Assembly (NCBI RefSeq): GCF_013344475.1
Contig: NZ_JABUOU010000009.1
Span: 124,001 to 188,000, forward strand
Origin: Martelella limonii
GTDB lineage: Bacteria > Pseudomonadota > Alphaproteobacteria > Rhizobiales > Rhizobiaceae
Length of the DNA stretch: 64,000 nucleotides
Direction: 5' to 3'
Positions within the stretch are counted from its first letter, which is position 1. Each line of letters starts with the position of its first letter. Below the pieces are notes generated by a model. That model was not told where the DNA came from, did no database searches, and saw only the letters and a list, made by a program, of their open reading frames with translations. Below, in pieces: positions 16,175-30,910 of this stretch. The position numbers and the translations under genes are program-made.

Positions 16175-18160
16175 TCAGGGAAGGCGCCTTGACTGGCCTT
16201 CGGGAAGCCTCTCGGCATAAAACGATACAGAGCGGGGTGCAAGCGCGATCTCTACGGTTCCCGCGCTTTCGCCGGCAAGGCTGTGCCAGCCATGCTCGTC
16301 GGTTTCAGGCAGCTTGAAAACCGCTTCTTCATGGCCCCGATTGATGAGTACGGCAAGGCGCGAGGGTTCGCCCGTATCGGTCTCCACGGTCGACAGCACC
16401 ATGCTCAGGCATTGGCATTGCGGGCTCTCCCAGTCCGCAACCTCCATTGGCCTGCCATCCGGCCTGAGCCACTGCACGTCATCGCCGGTGAAAAATGCGG
16501 TTTCGCCAAAGACGTCGAAACGCTTGCGGAGCGCCGAGAGCGCCGCCGTATGCGCCACCAGCGCGGCATCCATGCCCGGCCAGTCCAGCCAGGTGGTTTC
16601 GTTGTCCTGGCAATAGGCATTGTTGTTGCCCTTCTGGCTGCAACCGCCTTCATCGCCCGCCTTCAGCATGATCGCGCCGCGGCTTGCAAACAGGGTGCCG
16701 AGCAGAGCGCGCACATCCTGCCTGCGGCGCTCATTGACAAGCGCGTTTTCGCTTTCACCCTCGACGCCGTTGTTCCAGGAATAGTTTTCATCGTGGCCGT
16801 CGCGATTGTGCTCGCCATTCGGCCCGTTATGCTTGTGCACATAGGCCGTCAGATCGTAGAGCGAAAACCCGTCATGGGCCGCGATGAAATTCACGGATCG
16901 GGTGCGCGGGCTTTCGGTAAATACGTCAGAGGAGCCCGACAGCGCATCGGCAAGCGATCCGGTCATCGATGCATCGCCACGCCAGAACTTGCGGATGTCG
17001 TCGCGGGCGCGATCGTTCCATTCAAGAAATGGTGCAGGAAAATTGCCGAGGTGATAGCCGCCGGGGCCGATGTCCCATGGCTCGGCAATCATCGTGCGGT
17101 TCTGCAAAACCGGATCGGTGAGAATTGCCGAAAGGGTTTCGGAGTTGGGATCAAAGCCCTCATAGGCGCGGCCTAGAACCGGCGCCAGATCGAACCGGAA
17201 ACCGTCAATGCCGATCTCGCTCACGAAGTAACGCAGGCTGTCGATGATATAGCGTCGCACCATCGGGTGGTCGCAGGCAATCGTATTGCCGCAGCCGGTG
17301 TCGTTGATGAGCACAGAAGGGTCGTCGTGGGCGAGGCGGTAATAGGTCGCGTTGTCGAGGCCGCGAAAGCTCAGCGTGCCGCCGAACTGGTCGCTCTCGC
17401 CGCTATGGTTGAAAACGAGATCAAGGATCACCGCGATGCCCGCTGCATGGAGCGCCTTGACCGCAGCCCGGAGCTCCGCCGGGCCACCGGGGCAGATGCG
17501 CGGTTCGAGCGCCATGAAGGTGACCGGATTGTAGCCCCAGGCATTGGAAAGTCCGAGCGGCAGAAGATGGCGTTCGTCCATCCATGCGGTCACCGGCAGA
17601 AGCTCGATCGCATCGACGCCGAGCTTTTTCAGATGCGCGATGATGGCGGGATGGCCAAGGGCTGCCACGGTGCCGCGGATCGCTTCCGGCACATCGGGGT
17701 GGAGCATCGTCAGTGACCGTACGCCTGCCTCGTAGATCAATCCGCCGGATGGAAAATCGACATGTTCGATCGCTTCGCCGCAATCGGCGACGACGATGCT
17801 CTTCGGCACCAGGTCCGCCGTATCGACGCCGAACTCGGTCAGATCCGTGTCGAACCGGTAGGGGCGGTCGATCTCGCGGGCGTAGGGGTCGGTCAGAAGC
17901 TTGGACGGATCGAACCACAGCCCCTGCATCGGGTCCCAGTCACCAAAGGCACGGTAGCCATAGCGCTGGCCCGGCTTCAGTCCGTCGACCATCAGCCGGA
18001 ACAAGTTGCCGCCGGCATGGGCCATGGGCAGCTTGGCGGTCTGGCGCCCTGCCTCGTCAAAGAGGCAGAGCTCCATGCCGGCTGCACTTTCCGAATAGAC
18101 GGAAAATTCCACGCCCCGGTCCAGAACCCGGACGCCGGGCGTTTTGGAAGGCTCGGACAT
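16175..18160 (-). CDS. glgX: Glycogen debranching enzyme GlgX
   Basis: 661-residue glycosyl hydrolase family 13 isoamylase-type enzyme that cleaves alpha-1,6 branches of phosphorylase-limit glycogen. An N-terminal CBM48-like domain (about 10-110, including GQRYGYRAFGDWDP) precedes the catalytic barrel. The nucleophile region is DGFRFDLAPVLGR, the acid region IAEPWDIGPGGY, and the third site AHDGFSLYDL. It lies 7 bases after pgm and is the last glycogen gene of the cluster. Size is typical of bacterial GlgX. Confidence 0.95.
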   Translation of the reverse strand: MSEPSKTPGVRVLDRGVEFSVYSESAAGMELCLFDEAGRQTAKLPMAHAGGNLFRLMVDGLKPGQRYGYRAFGDWDPMQGLWFDPSKLLTDPYAREIDRPYRFDTDLTEFGVDTADLVPKSIVVADCGEAIEHVDFPSGGLIYEAGVRSLTMLHPDVPEAIRGTVAALGHPAIIAHLKKLGVDAIELLPVTAWMDERHLLPLGLSNAWGYNPVTFMALEPRICPGGPAELRAAVKALHAAGIAVILDLVFNHSGESDQFGGTLSFRGLDNATYYRLAHDDPSVLINDTGCGNTIACDHPMVRRYIIDSLRYFVSEIGIDGFRFDLAPVLGRAYEGFDPNSETLSAILTDPVLQNRTMIAEPWDIGPGGYHLGNFPAPFLEWNDRARDDIRKFWRGDASMTGSLADALSGSSDVFTESPRTRSVNFIAAHDGFSLYDLTAYVHKHNGPNGEHNRDGHDENYSWNNGVEGESENALVNERRRQDVRALLGTLFASRGAIMLKAGDEGGCSQKGNNNAYCQDNETTWLDWPGMDAALVAHTAALSALRKRFDVFGETAFFTGDDVQWLRPDGRPMEVADWESPQCQCLSMVLSTVETDTGEPSRLAVLINRGHEEAVFKLPETDEHGWHSLAGESAGTVEIALAPRSVSFYAERLPEGQSRRLP

Positions 18161-18167
18161 CGAAAAC

Positions 18168-21244
<3,077 letters not shown>

Positions 21245-21247
21245 GTC

Positions 21248-22510
21248 TTAACTGTCCAGTCTGTCAATCATCGATTGGGTAATCAGGCAAATCCCGCTTT
21301 CGGAACGGCGGAACCGGCGAGCGTCGAGCTCCGGATCCTCGCCAACGACGAGCCCTTCGGGGATATGCACGCCGTGGTCGATGATGACATTGCGCAGATG
21401 GGCGTGACGTCCGACATGAACGCGCGGCAGAACCACCGCGCCTTCGAGGCGGGAATAGGAGTTGGCGCGCACGCCGGTGAAGAGCAGGCTCTTGTAGAGC
21501 TGCGAACCGGAAATGATGCAGTCGCCAGAGACCACCGACGACACCGCCGAACCCCGGCGGTTTTCATCGTCATGGACGAATTTCGCCGGCGGCGTCACTT
21601 CCGAATAGGACCAGATCGGCCAGGACTTGTCGTAGATGTCGAGTTCGGGCACCACGCCGGTCAGGTCGATATTGGCCTGCCAGTAGGCGTCGAGCGTGCC
21701 GACATCGCGCCAGTAGGCCTGGTCTTCGAAGCTCGAGCGCACGCAGCTCTTGGAGAAGCGGTGGGCGAGCGCCTTGCCGTTCTTGACGATATAGGGAACG
21801 ATATCCTTGCCGAAATCGCGGCTCGACGTCGGATCGGCGGCATCGCGGTAGAGGCAATCGAACAGGAACTTGGTCTTGAAGACGTAGATGCCCATCGAGG
21901 CGAGCGCCATCGACTCATTGCCGGGAATGCCCGGCGGATTGGCAGGCTTTTCAACGAAATCGACGATGCGGTCGTTCTCGTCGACATGCATGACGCCGAA
22001 GCCCTTGGCTTCCTCGACCGGCACTTCGAGGCAGCCGATGGTGATGTCGGCGCCTTCGTTGACGTGCTGGCGCAGCATCATCTCGTAGTCCATCTTGTAG
22101 ATATGGTCGCCGGCCAGGATGATCATGTATTCCGGATTGTAGGAATCGATGATGTCGATGTTCTGGTAGACCGCATCGGCCGTGCCTTCATACCACTGCG
22201 TTTCCGAAACGCGCTGGGAGGCGGGCAGAACGTCGAAACTCTCGTTTCGCTCGGGTCTGAAGAAGTTCCAGCCCTGGTGCAAATGGCGGATCAGCGAGTG
22301 CGCCTTGTACTGGGTCGCGACCCCTATGCGGCGGATGCCGGAATTCAGCGCGTTCGACAACGCAAAGTCGATAATGCGGGTCTTGCCGCCGAAATAGACG
22401 GCCGGCTTGGCGCGTGTGTCCGTCAATTCCTTCAGACGGCTTCCGCGGCCGCCGGCCAGTACATAGGCCATCGCATCACGTGCGAGCGGTTGCCCCATTC
22501 GATTGCTCAT
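21248..22510 (-). CDS. glgC: Glucose-1-phosphate adenylyltransferase
   Basis: 420-residue ADP-glucose pyrophosphorylase, the committed and allosterically controlled step of glycogen synthesis. The N-terminal nucleotidyltransferase motif [29 protein letters not shown] is complete, the catalytic Asp lies in [12 protein letters not shown], and glucose-1-phosphate contacts lie in VDFVEKP. The C-terminal left-handed beta helix ([24 protein letters not shown]-like repeats) is present. It starts 12 bases after glgB and ends 3 bases before glgA. Confidence 0.97.
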   Translation of the reverse strand: MSNRMGQPLARDAMAYVLAGGRGSRLKELTDTRAKPAVYFGGKTRIIDFALSNALNSGIRRIGVATQYKAHSLIRHLHQGWNFFRPERNESFDVLPASQRVSETQWYEGTADAVYQNIDIIDSYNPEYMIILAGDHIYKMDYEMMLRQHVNEGADITIGCLEVPVEEAKGFGVMHVDENDRIVDFVEKPANPPGIPGNESMALASMGIYVFKTKFLFDCLYRDAADPTSSRDFGKDIVPYIVKNGKALAHRFSKSCVRSSFEDQAYWRDVGTLDAYWQANIDLTGVVPELDIYDKSWPIWSYSEVTPPAKFVHDDENRRGSAVSSVVSGDCIISGSQLYKSLLFTGVRANSYSRLEGAVVLPRVHVGRHAHLRNVIIDHGVHIPEGLVVGEDPELDARRFRRSESGICLITQSMIDRLDS

Positions 22511-22522
22511 CCTTCCCTCCCA

Positions 22523-24732
22523 CTATTCTTCCGGTTCCAGCATGATGGTCGCAAGCGGCGGCAGCATCAGCGCGGCGGAAATGCCGCCATGCCCGTGGGT
22601 GACGGCGCGCACGCGTCCGCCATTGCCAAGCCCGCTGCCGCCGTAGATCTCGGCGTCGGTATTCAGGATCTCGCGCCAGTAACCGGCCTTGGGCAGCGGC
22701 ACATGATAGCCGTCGCGTGGCACGGGCGTGAGATTGCAGACGACGATGACCGGTTTTTCGCCCGGCGCCTTGCGCTGCCATGCGAACACCGAATTGTCGT
22801 GGTCGTCGACGATCGTCCATTCAAAGCCTTCCGGCTCGCAATCGCGGGCATGAAGCGCAGGTTTGGCGCGATAGGTGAAGTTGAGATCGCGCACCAGCCG
22901 GCGCACGCCCTCATGGGTGTGATAGTCGAGCAGGTTCCAGTCGAGCGCGCGGGCCTCGCTCCACTCGCTCCACTGCGCAAATTCCTGCCCCATGAACAGC
23001 AGCTTCTTGCCGGGATAGCCCCACATGAATGCATAATAGGCCCTGAGATTTGCGAATTTCTGCCAGTCGTCGCCCGACATCTTGGCAATCAGCGAACCCT
23101 TGCCGTGCACGACCTCGTCATGGGACAGCGGCAGCACGAAGTTTTCGGTGAAGGCGTATGTCAGGCCGAAGGTGATTTCCTGGTGGTGATGCTTGCGGTG
23201 CACGGACTCGCGGCTGAAATAGTTCAGCGTGTCGTTCATGAAGCCCATGTTCCACTTGAAGCCGAAACCGAGTCCGCCCTCATGGACCGGCTGGGAGACC
23301 TTCGACCAGGTCGTCGATTCCTCGGCGATCGTCATCATCTCCGCATGCTGGCCATAGACCGCCTTGTTCATTTCCTGGATGAAGCGGACCGCGCCGAGAT
23401 TGGCGTTGCCGCCATATTCATTCGGGATCCATTCGCCGTAATTGCGCGAATAATCGAGGTAGAGCATCGAGGCCACAGCATCGACGCGAAGCCCGTCGAT
23501 ATGAAACTTCTCGCCCCAGTAGAGCGCGTTGTTCAGGAGGAAGGAGGCGACTTCGGTGCGGTCGAAATTGTAGATCGCGGTATTCCAGTCGGGGTGGAAG
23601 CCCTTGCGCGGGTCGGCGTGCTCGTAAAGAAACGTGCCGTCGAAATTGCGCAGGCCATGCTCGTCCGTCGGAAAATGCGCGGGCACCCAGTCGAGCAGAA
23701 CCCCGATGCCGACCTTGTGGCAGCCGTTGACGAAACGGGCAAAGCCTTCCGGCTCGCCGAAGCGTGCGGTCGGCGCATAGAGCCCGGTCGTCTGGTAGCC
23801 CCAGGAAGGGTCGTAGGGGTATTCGGAAATCGGCAGGAACTCGATATGGGTAAAGCCCATATCGGCGCAGTAGGGGATCAGCCGGTCGGCAAGCTCGTCC
23901 CATGAAAGGTAAGTGCCATCGTCGCGGCGCTGCCAGGAGCCGGCGTGAACCTCATAGATCGAGATCGGCTGGCGGCGCTTGTCGAGACTTGCCCAGTGTT
24001 CGCGGTGATCGTCATCGTCCCAGACCTGATCCATTTCGGCGGTGGTCACCGAGGCGGTCTGAGGGCGCAGTTCGCTGCGGCGGGCAAAGGGATCGGCCTT
24101 CAGCGGCAGGAGATTGCCATCGGCGCCGATGATCTCGAACTTGTAGGGCGTGCCGGGCTCGACACCGGGCGCAAAGATTTCCCAGACGCCGGAATCGCGC
24201 CGGAACCGCATCATGTGGCGGCGCCCGTCCCAGTCATTGAAGCTGCCGACCACCGACACGCGCCTGGCATTGGGTGCCCAGACGGCGAAGTGGAAGCCCT
24301 TCACACCCTGATGGCTGATCGGGTGTGCGCCGAGCTTGTCGAACAGCCTCAGATGCGATCCCTCGCGCACGAAGTAATCGTCCATCGGGCCAAGCACCGG
24401 CCAGAAGCTGTAGGGATCGACAACCGTCCATTCAGTGCCGCCGCGCCTGGCGCGGTAGCTGACGGGCACAAAGATATCGAGGGAAAGACGGCCGCTGAAG
24501 AAGCCGGAATCGTCGATGCGTTTGAGCTTGCCGAGCGCCTTTCCGTCAAGATCGAAGGCTTCGACGCTTTCCGCTCCGGGCAGAAAACAGCGTGCTACCA
24601 TCTTGCCATTGATCTTCTGGATGCCAAGCACGGAGAAGGCATCTCCGTGCGTGGCGTTCAGAATGCCTTCGATATCCCCCCGATGCGGCGTTTCCTCCGC
24701 AATGGTCTCCGGATCGGCTTGCTCCGGTTGTT

Positions 24733-24736
<4 letters not shown>
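22523..24736 (-). CDS. glgB: 1,4-alpha-glucan branching enzyme
   Basis: 737-residue GH13 enzyme that makes alpha-1,6 branch points. It carries an N-terminal N1 and CBM48 pair (about 1-225, ending near KGFHFAVWAPNARRVSVVGSFNDWDGR), the catalytic barrel with nucleophile region DGLRVDAVASMLYLDYSR and acid region MTIAEESTTW, and the C-terminal beta domain. The frame opens earlier (24793) but the ATG at 24736 (MKQPEQADP) overlaps the glgP stop as ATGA and gives the usual length. Confidence 0.96.
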
Positions 24737-27195
<2,459 letters not shown>

Positions 27196-27421
27196 TGGCT
27201 TTTTCCGTCAATAAAAGGCTGGAAAATTGAGAGCGTGGCCGTCTGAAATTCTGGCCCTCCGACGCAGAGGGACCTTATATGCGTATTCTTTCCTGCAATT
27301 TATGCACTGATATGACGCACTTGCAACAAAGCGTTCGCGGCTGGCGGGAAATTATTCCGCAGCCTCAACGCACTGTCGAAATCGTGTGCATGAAAGCGAC
27401 GGGAAAACGGGGATTGCGCAA

Positions 27422-28315
27422 TCAGCGCACAGTCTCGGGGACGGGCACGACATCGACCGCCTGGGTTGCCTGGTGATCGCCATAGGTTTTCATCACGCCG
27501 AGCACCGGTGCAACATCGGCATAGTCGCGGCCATAGCCGACGACGATATGATCGGATCCCGCCTGGATATTGTTGGTCGGATCGAATTCCAGCCAGCCGG
27601 ATGCTTCCCCGCACCACACCCTGACCCAGGCGTGCATGGCGTCGGCGCCTTCGAGACGCGGCTTGCCCGGCGGCGGAATGGTGCGCAGATAGCCGCTGAC
27701 ATAGCCGGCGGGAATGCCGATCGCGCGCAGCGCCGAGATCATCACATGCGAGAAATCCTGGCACACGCCGCGCTTCAGCTTGAACGCCTCCATCGGGCTG
27801 CTGTCGACCGTGGTCGCCTCGCCATCATAGGCGAAATCGGTGAAAATGCGGGCGCAGATCGATGTCGCGATCTGATGAACGCTCATGCCATGCTCCACGC
27901 TTTCCCGGCCATAGGCGGCGATCTGCCGGTCATGCGGTATGCGCGGGCTGGGGCTCAGGAAGTGGTGCGGCGATTCCCTGCCGAGGCTGAGGATTGCGGC
28001 ATATTCCTCGCGCAGGCGCGGAAGATCCGGAAATGCGCCGTCCGCCACGCGCGCGGCATCGACATTGACCCGCGCCTTCATGGTGATCGCGAATGTCTGG
28101 TGCGGCGGCTCGATCAGCGTGGCAATCGCCGGGTGGCCGAAAAAATCGGTAAAGCCGCGCTGCTCGCTCGGGTGGGGATCGAATTTCACATGGCCCGCAA
28201 TCAGCCGCTGGCGCTGGGTTGCCGCAAGCGGCAGGACGCGGGTGATGTGGCGCGCCAGCGAGGCCGGCGTGTCGTAGTGATATTCCATCTTCAGCGAGAG
28301 ATCGTACAGCATCAT
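27422..28315 (-). CDS. Transglutaminase-like family protein
   Basis: 297-residue protein with an N-terminal beta domain (about 1-100) and a transglutaminase/papain-like core. The catalytic triad is visible: C185 in KRGVCQDFSH, H228 in DAMHAWVRVW and D245 in WLEFDPTNN. No signal peptide. It lies 3 bases after the ATP-grasp/Alpha-E gene. This trio (two transglutaminase-like proteins plus ATP-grasp/Alpha-E) recurs widely in bacteria. Its families point to peptide bond hydrolysis or transfer, with unknown substrate. Confidence 0.9.
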   Translation of the reverse strand: MMLYDLSLKMEYHYDTPASLARHITRVLPLAATQRQRLIAGHVKFDPHPSEQRGFTDFFGHPAIATLIEPPHQTFAITMKARVNVDAARVADGAFPDLPRLREEYAAILSLGRESPHHFLSPSPRIPHDRQIAAYGRESVEHGMSVHQIATSICARIFTDFAYDGEATTVDSSPMEAFKLKRGVCQDFSHVMISALRAIGIPAGYVSGYLRTIPPPGKPRLEGADAMHAWVRVWCGEASGWLEFDPTNNIQAGSDHIVVGYGRDYADVAPVLGVMKTYGDHQATQAVDVVPVPETVR

Positions 28316-28318
28316 CCC

Positions 28319-30754
28319 TCACAGATAGCTTTGCGCGAGACAGTCGGAGAGCGCCTCGAAGTCGCGCTCGAGCGTCTCGTAATATTCGTTGGAGATCGAG
28401 TAGGCCGTCATCACGGCGAGGCCGGATTGCACCCGCATCGTCTCGCGGTGCAGCGGCGACATCTGCATCATGTTGTCCTGGCTCGGCAGTTTCTTCACTT
28501 CAGCGAGCATCTCGTTCAGCTGGAACAGCACCGAGCGCGGGTTCTGCGGATCGAGCGCCAGAAGATCGGTGATCGTCAGGCGGTTGGTGTCGACATTGTA
28601 ATGACGCCGGTGGGTCATGACGTTGTCGCCGATCTCGAGCAGGATATCGAAGGCCCCGTCGGGCGCGTCTTCGCCGGAAAGCTCGCCGAGAAGGCGCGTC
28701 ATGTGCAGGCCGCGCTCGAGATAGCGACCGATCGACAGGAAGCGCCAACCGGTCGAGCGGTACATGTTTTCGTGCACGAGACCGGCAAAGCCCGCGAGCT
28801 TGCGCAGCAGGATGGTGATCGCATGGGCGGCGTCATCGCCCGGCCGGACGCTGTTGACGAAGCGGCGCGCGGTCTTGGACAGGTCGTTCAGCGCAAGCCA
28901 GCCATCGGGCGAGAACCGGTCGCGAATATTGCCGGCGGAATAGACGGCGCTATCGATATCGCGCATCAGGCTTGGAGGAAGCGCTGCTTCGGAAAGTTCG
29001 TGGCCCGCTTGCTCGAGATAGTCTTCCACGCGGGTCAAAAGCGCCTGGCCGCGGTCATCAACCTCGGCAAAGCGCCCGTGCCAGGCCCTGAGAATACGCA
29101 GATTGCCTTCCGCCCGCTCGATGTAGCGCCCGAGCCAGAACAAATTGTCGGCAGCCCGGCTCGGCAGGTTTGCCGGCTGGTTGCGCGGCACCCGGCTTTC
29201 GCGGGTCAGAAGCGTCGGGCGGGCGACCGGGGTCTGGCTGACGACCCAGACATCGGCGGCGCGTCCACCGGATTGCATTGCGATCGCGGCAACATCGTCG
29301 GAAGAGCCGATACGGGCGAAACCGCCGGGCATCAGCCGCCAGCCGTCACGGGTGCGTGCCGCAAAGACGCGCAGCGAGAACGGGTGCGGCTCCAGCCTGC
29401 CGTTGAAGAAGGCGGGCGCCGTTGACAGCTTGACCGCTTCCTGGCCGACCAGCCACTGACCGCGCTTTTCAAGCCAGCGCGAGACCGCGCCGGGCAGGCG
29501 CTCGGACAGGCGTTTTCCCGAAAAGGACAAGCCGGAATCGTCAAAGAATGGCTGGCGCGAATAGGCCGGGCCAAGCAGCATCTGGTCGATATTGGCCGCG
29601 ACATGGGCGCGTTCGTTCGGCTGCCCGCACCACCATGTGGCGATCGAGGGGATCTTCAGGTCTTCATTCAGCAGCCGCCGGGAGAGGGCCGGCAGGAAGG
29701 CGAGCAGCGCGCGGGTTTCGACAATGCCCGAGCCAAGCGCGTTGACCATGGTGAGATTGCCGGCGCGGATGGCGCTGACGATGCCGGGTGTGCCGATGCG
29801 CGAATTGGGGTTCAGCTCCAGCGGATCGGTGAAGTCGGAATCGAGACGCCGCCACAGCACGCTGACGGGCATCGGGCCGGCGACCGTGCGCACCATCAGC
29901 TTGTCGTTGACGACGACCAGATCCTCGCCTTCGAGCAAAGAGATGCCGAGATAGCGGGCGATATAGGCGTGCTCGTAATAGGTCTCGTTGGCGGGTCCGG
30001 GGGTCAGGACAGCAAACCTGCCTTCGCCGCCCACCGGCTCGCTTTGCAGCGCATCGCGGAACGCACCGAAGAAGGAGGCAACGCGGCGGACATGCATGTC
30101 GCTGTAGATGCCGGAAAAGGCGCGCGAGGCGGCCACCCGGTTTTCCAGCGCAAAGCCTGCGCCTGACGGGGCCTGGGTGCGGTCCGACAGAACCCACCAC
30201 TTGCCTTCCGGTCCGCGACCCACTTCGAAGGAGACGAAGTGCAGGAAATGCCCGCCGGCAGGCGGAACGCCCACCAGCGGACGCAGGAACTCGCTGTTGG
30301 ATGCGACGAGCGCCGGCGGGATGAAGCCTTCGGCGACCAGCCTGTTGTCGCCGTAAAAGTCCGCCATCATCGCTTCCAGCAGATCGGCGCGCTGCTTCAG
30401 CCCTTCGGCAAGTTCCTGCCACTCATTGTCGTCGATGATGACGGGAATATGGGAAAAGGGCCATGCCCGCGTGTCGTCCTGGCCGTCATAGGCCCGGTAG
30501 AACACGCCAGCATCGCGCAGATAGCGGTCAGCGCGGGAGAAGCGTTCGGCAAGCTCGTCGGCGGTCATGCCCGAGAGCGCGTTGACGAAGGGTTGCCAGA
30601 TGGGCCTTACCTTGCCCGAGGCATCAACCATTTCATCGGGCACGCCGGGCAGCGGCTTATAATTGCCGGCATTCCACGCGATAGCGGGTTCCGCTTCGCT
30701 GGTCCTGCCGGCTCTTTGCCTTTCGGCGGTTTGTTCCGCCTTCGCCTCTGCCAC
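28319..30754 (-). CDS. Circularly permuted ATP-grasp / Alpha-E domain fusion protein
   Basis: 811-residue fusion of two families often encoded separately. Residues about 60-480 are a circularly permuted ATP-grasp domain (conserved HFVSFEVGRGPEGKWWVLSDRTQAPSGAGFALENR, then WRRLDSDFTDPLELNPNSRIGTPGI and MVNALGSGIVETRALLAFLP). Residues about 505-811 are the helical Alpha-E domain (ADNLFWLGRYIERAEGNLRIL at its start). ATP-grasp enzymes activate a carboxylate with ATP to form an amide or thioester bond. With transglutaminase-like partners on both sides, a peptide ligase/hydrolase cycle is the best guess. Cytoplasmic, no signal peptide. Confidence 0.9.
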   Translation of the reverse strand: MAEAKAEQTAERQRAGRTSEAEPAIAWNAGNYKPLPGVPDEMVDASGKVRPIWQPFVNALSGMTADELAERFSRADRYLRDAGVFYRAYDGQDDTRAWPFSHIPVIIDDNEWQELAEGLKQRADLLEAMMADFYGDNRLVAEGFIPPALVASNSEFLRPLVGVPPAGGHFLHFVSFEVGRGPEGKWWVLSDRTQAPSGAGFALENRVAASRAFSGIYSDMHVRRVASFFGAFRDALQSEPVGGEGRFAVLTPGPANETYYEHAYIARYLGISLLEGEDLVVVNDKLMVRTVAGPMPVSVLWRRLDSDFTDPLELNPNSRIGTPGIVSAIRAGNLTMVNALGSGIVETRALLAFLPALSRRLLNEDLKIPSIATWWCGQPNERAHVAANIDQMLLGPAYSRQPFFDDSGLSFSGKRLSERLPGAVSRWLEKRGQWLVGQEAVKLSTAPAFFNGRLEPHPFSLRVFAARTRDGWRLMPGGFARIGSSDDVAAIAMQSGGRAADVWVVSQTPVARPTLLTRESRVPRNQPANLPSRAADNLFWLGRYIERAEGNLRILRAWHGRFAEVDDRGQALLTRVEDYLEQAGHELSEAALPPSLMRDIDSAVYSAGNIRDRFSPDGWLALNDLSKTARRFVNSVRPGDDAAHAITILLRKLAGFAGLVHENMYRSTGWRFLSIGRYLERGLHMTRLLGELSGEDAPDGAFDILLEIGDNVMTHRRHYNVDTNRLTITDLLALDPQNPRSVLFQLNEMLAEVKKLPSQDNMMQMSPLHRETMRVQSGLAVMTAYSISNEYYETLERDFEALSDCLAQSYL

Positions 30755-30856
30755 GTGATTGCCGCCCGCCCTGATGAACGCTTCGTCTCAGTCGAAGCGA
30801 TCCCTCGCCAAAGAAACCATTATTGCGGCGGAAGAGCTGAGGCCTTCCGCCGTGGT

Positions 30857-30898
30857 GCCGGCCTTTGCCGGCTGTCGGGCGCACCGGAAAGGGTGCGC
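30857..30898. other. Tandem hairpins between the DUF2126 gene and the ATP-grasp gene
   Basis: Two perfect short stems: GCCGGC/GCCGGC (30857-30872, 4-base loop) and GCGCACC/GGTGCGC (30879-30898, 6-base loop). They lie in the 156-base gap between the DUF2126 stop and the ATP-grasp start. There is no U-run on either strand, so they could be an attenuator or RNA-processing site rather than a full terminator. Confidence 0.4.
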
Positions 30899-30910
30899 AC
30901 TCTGCAATTT

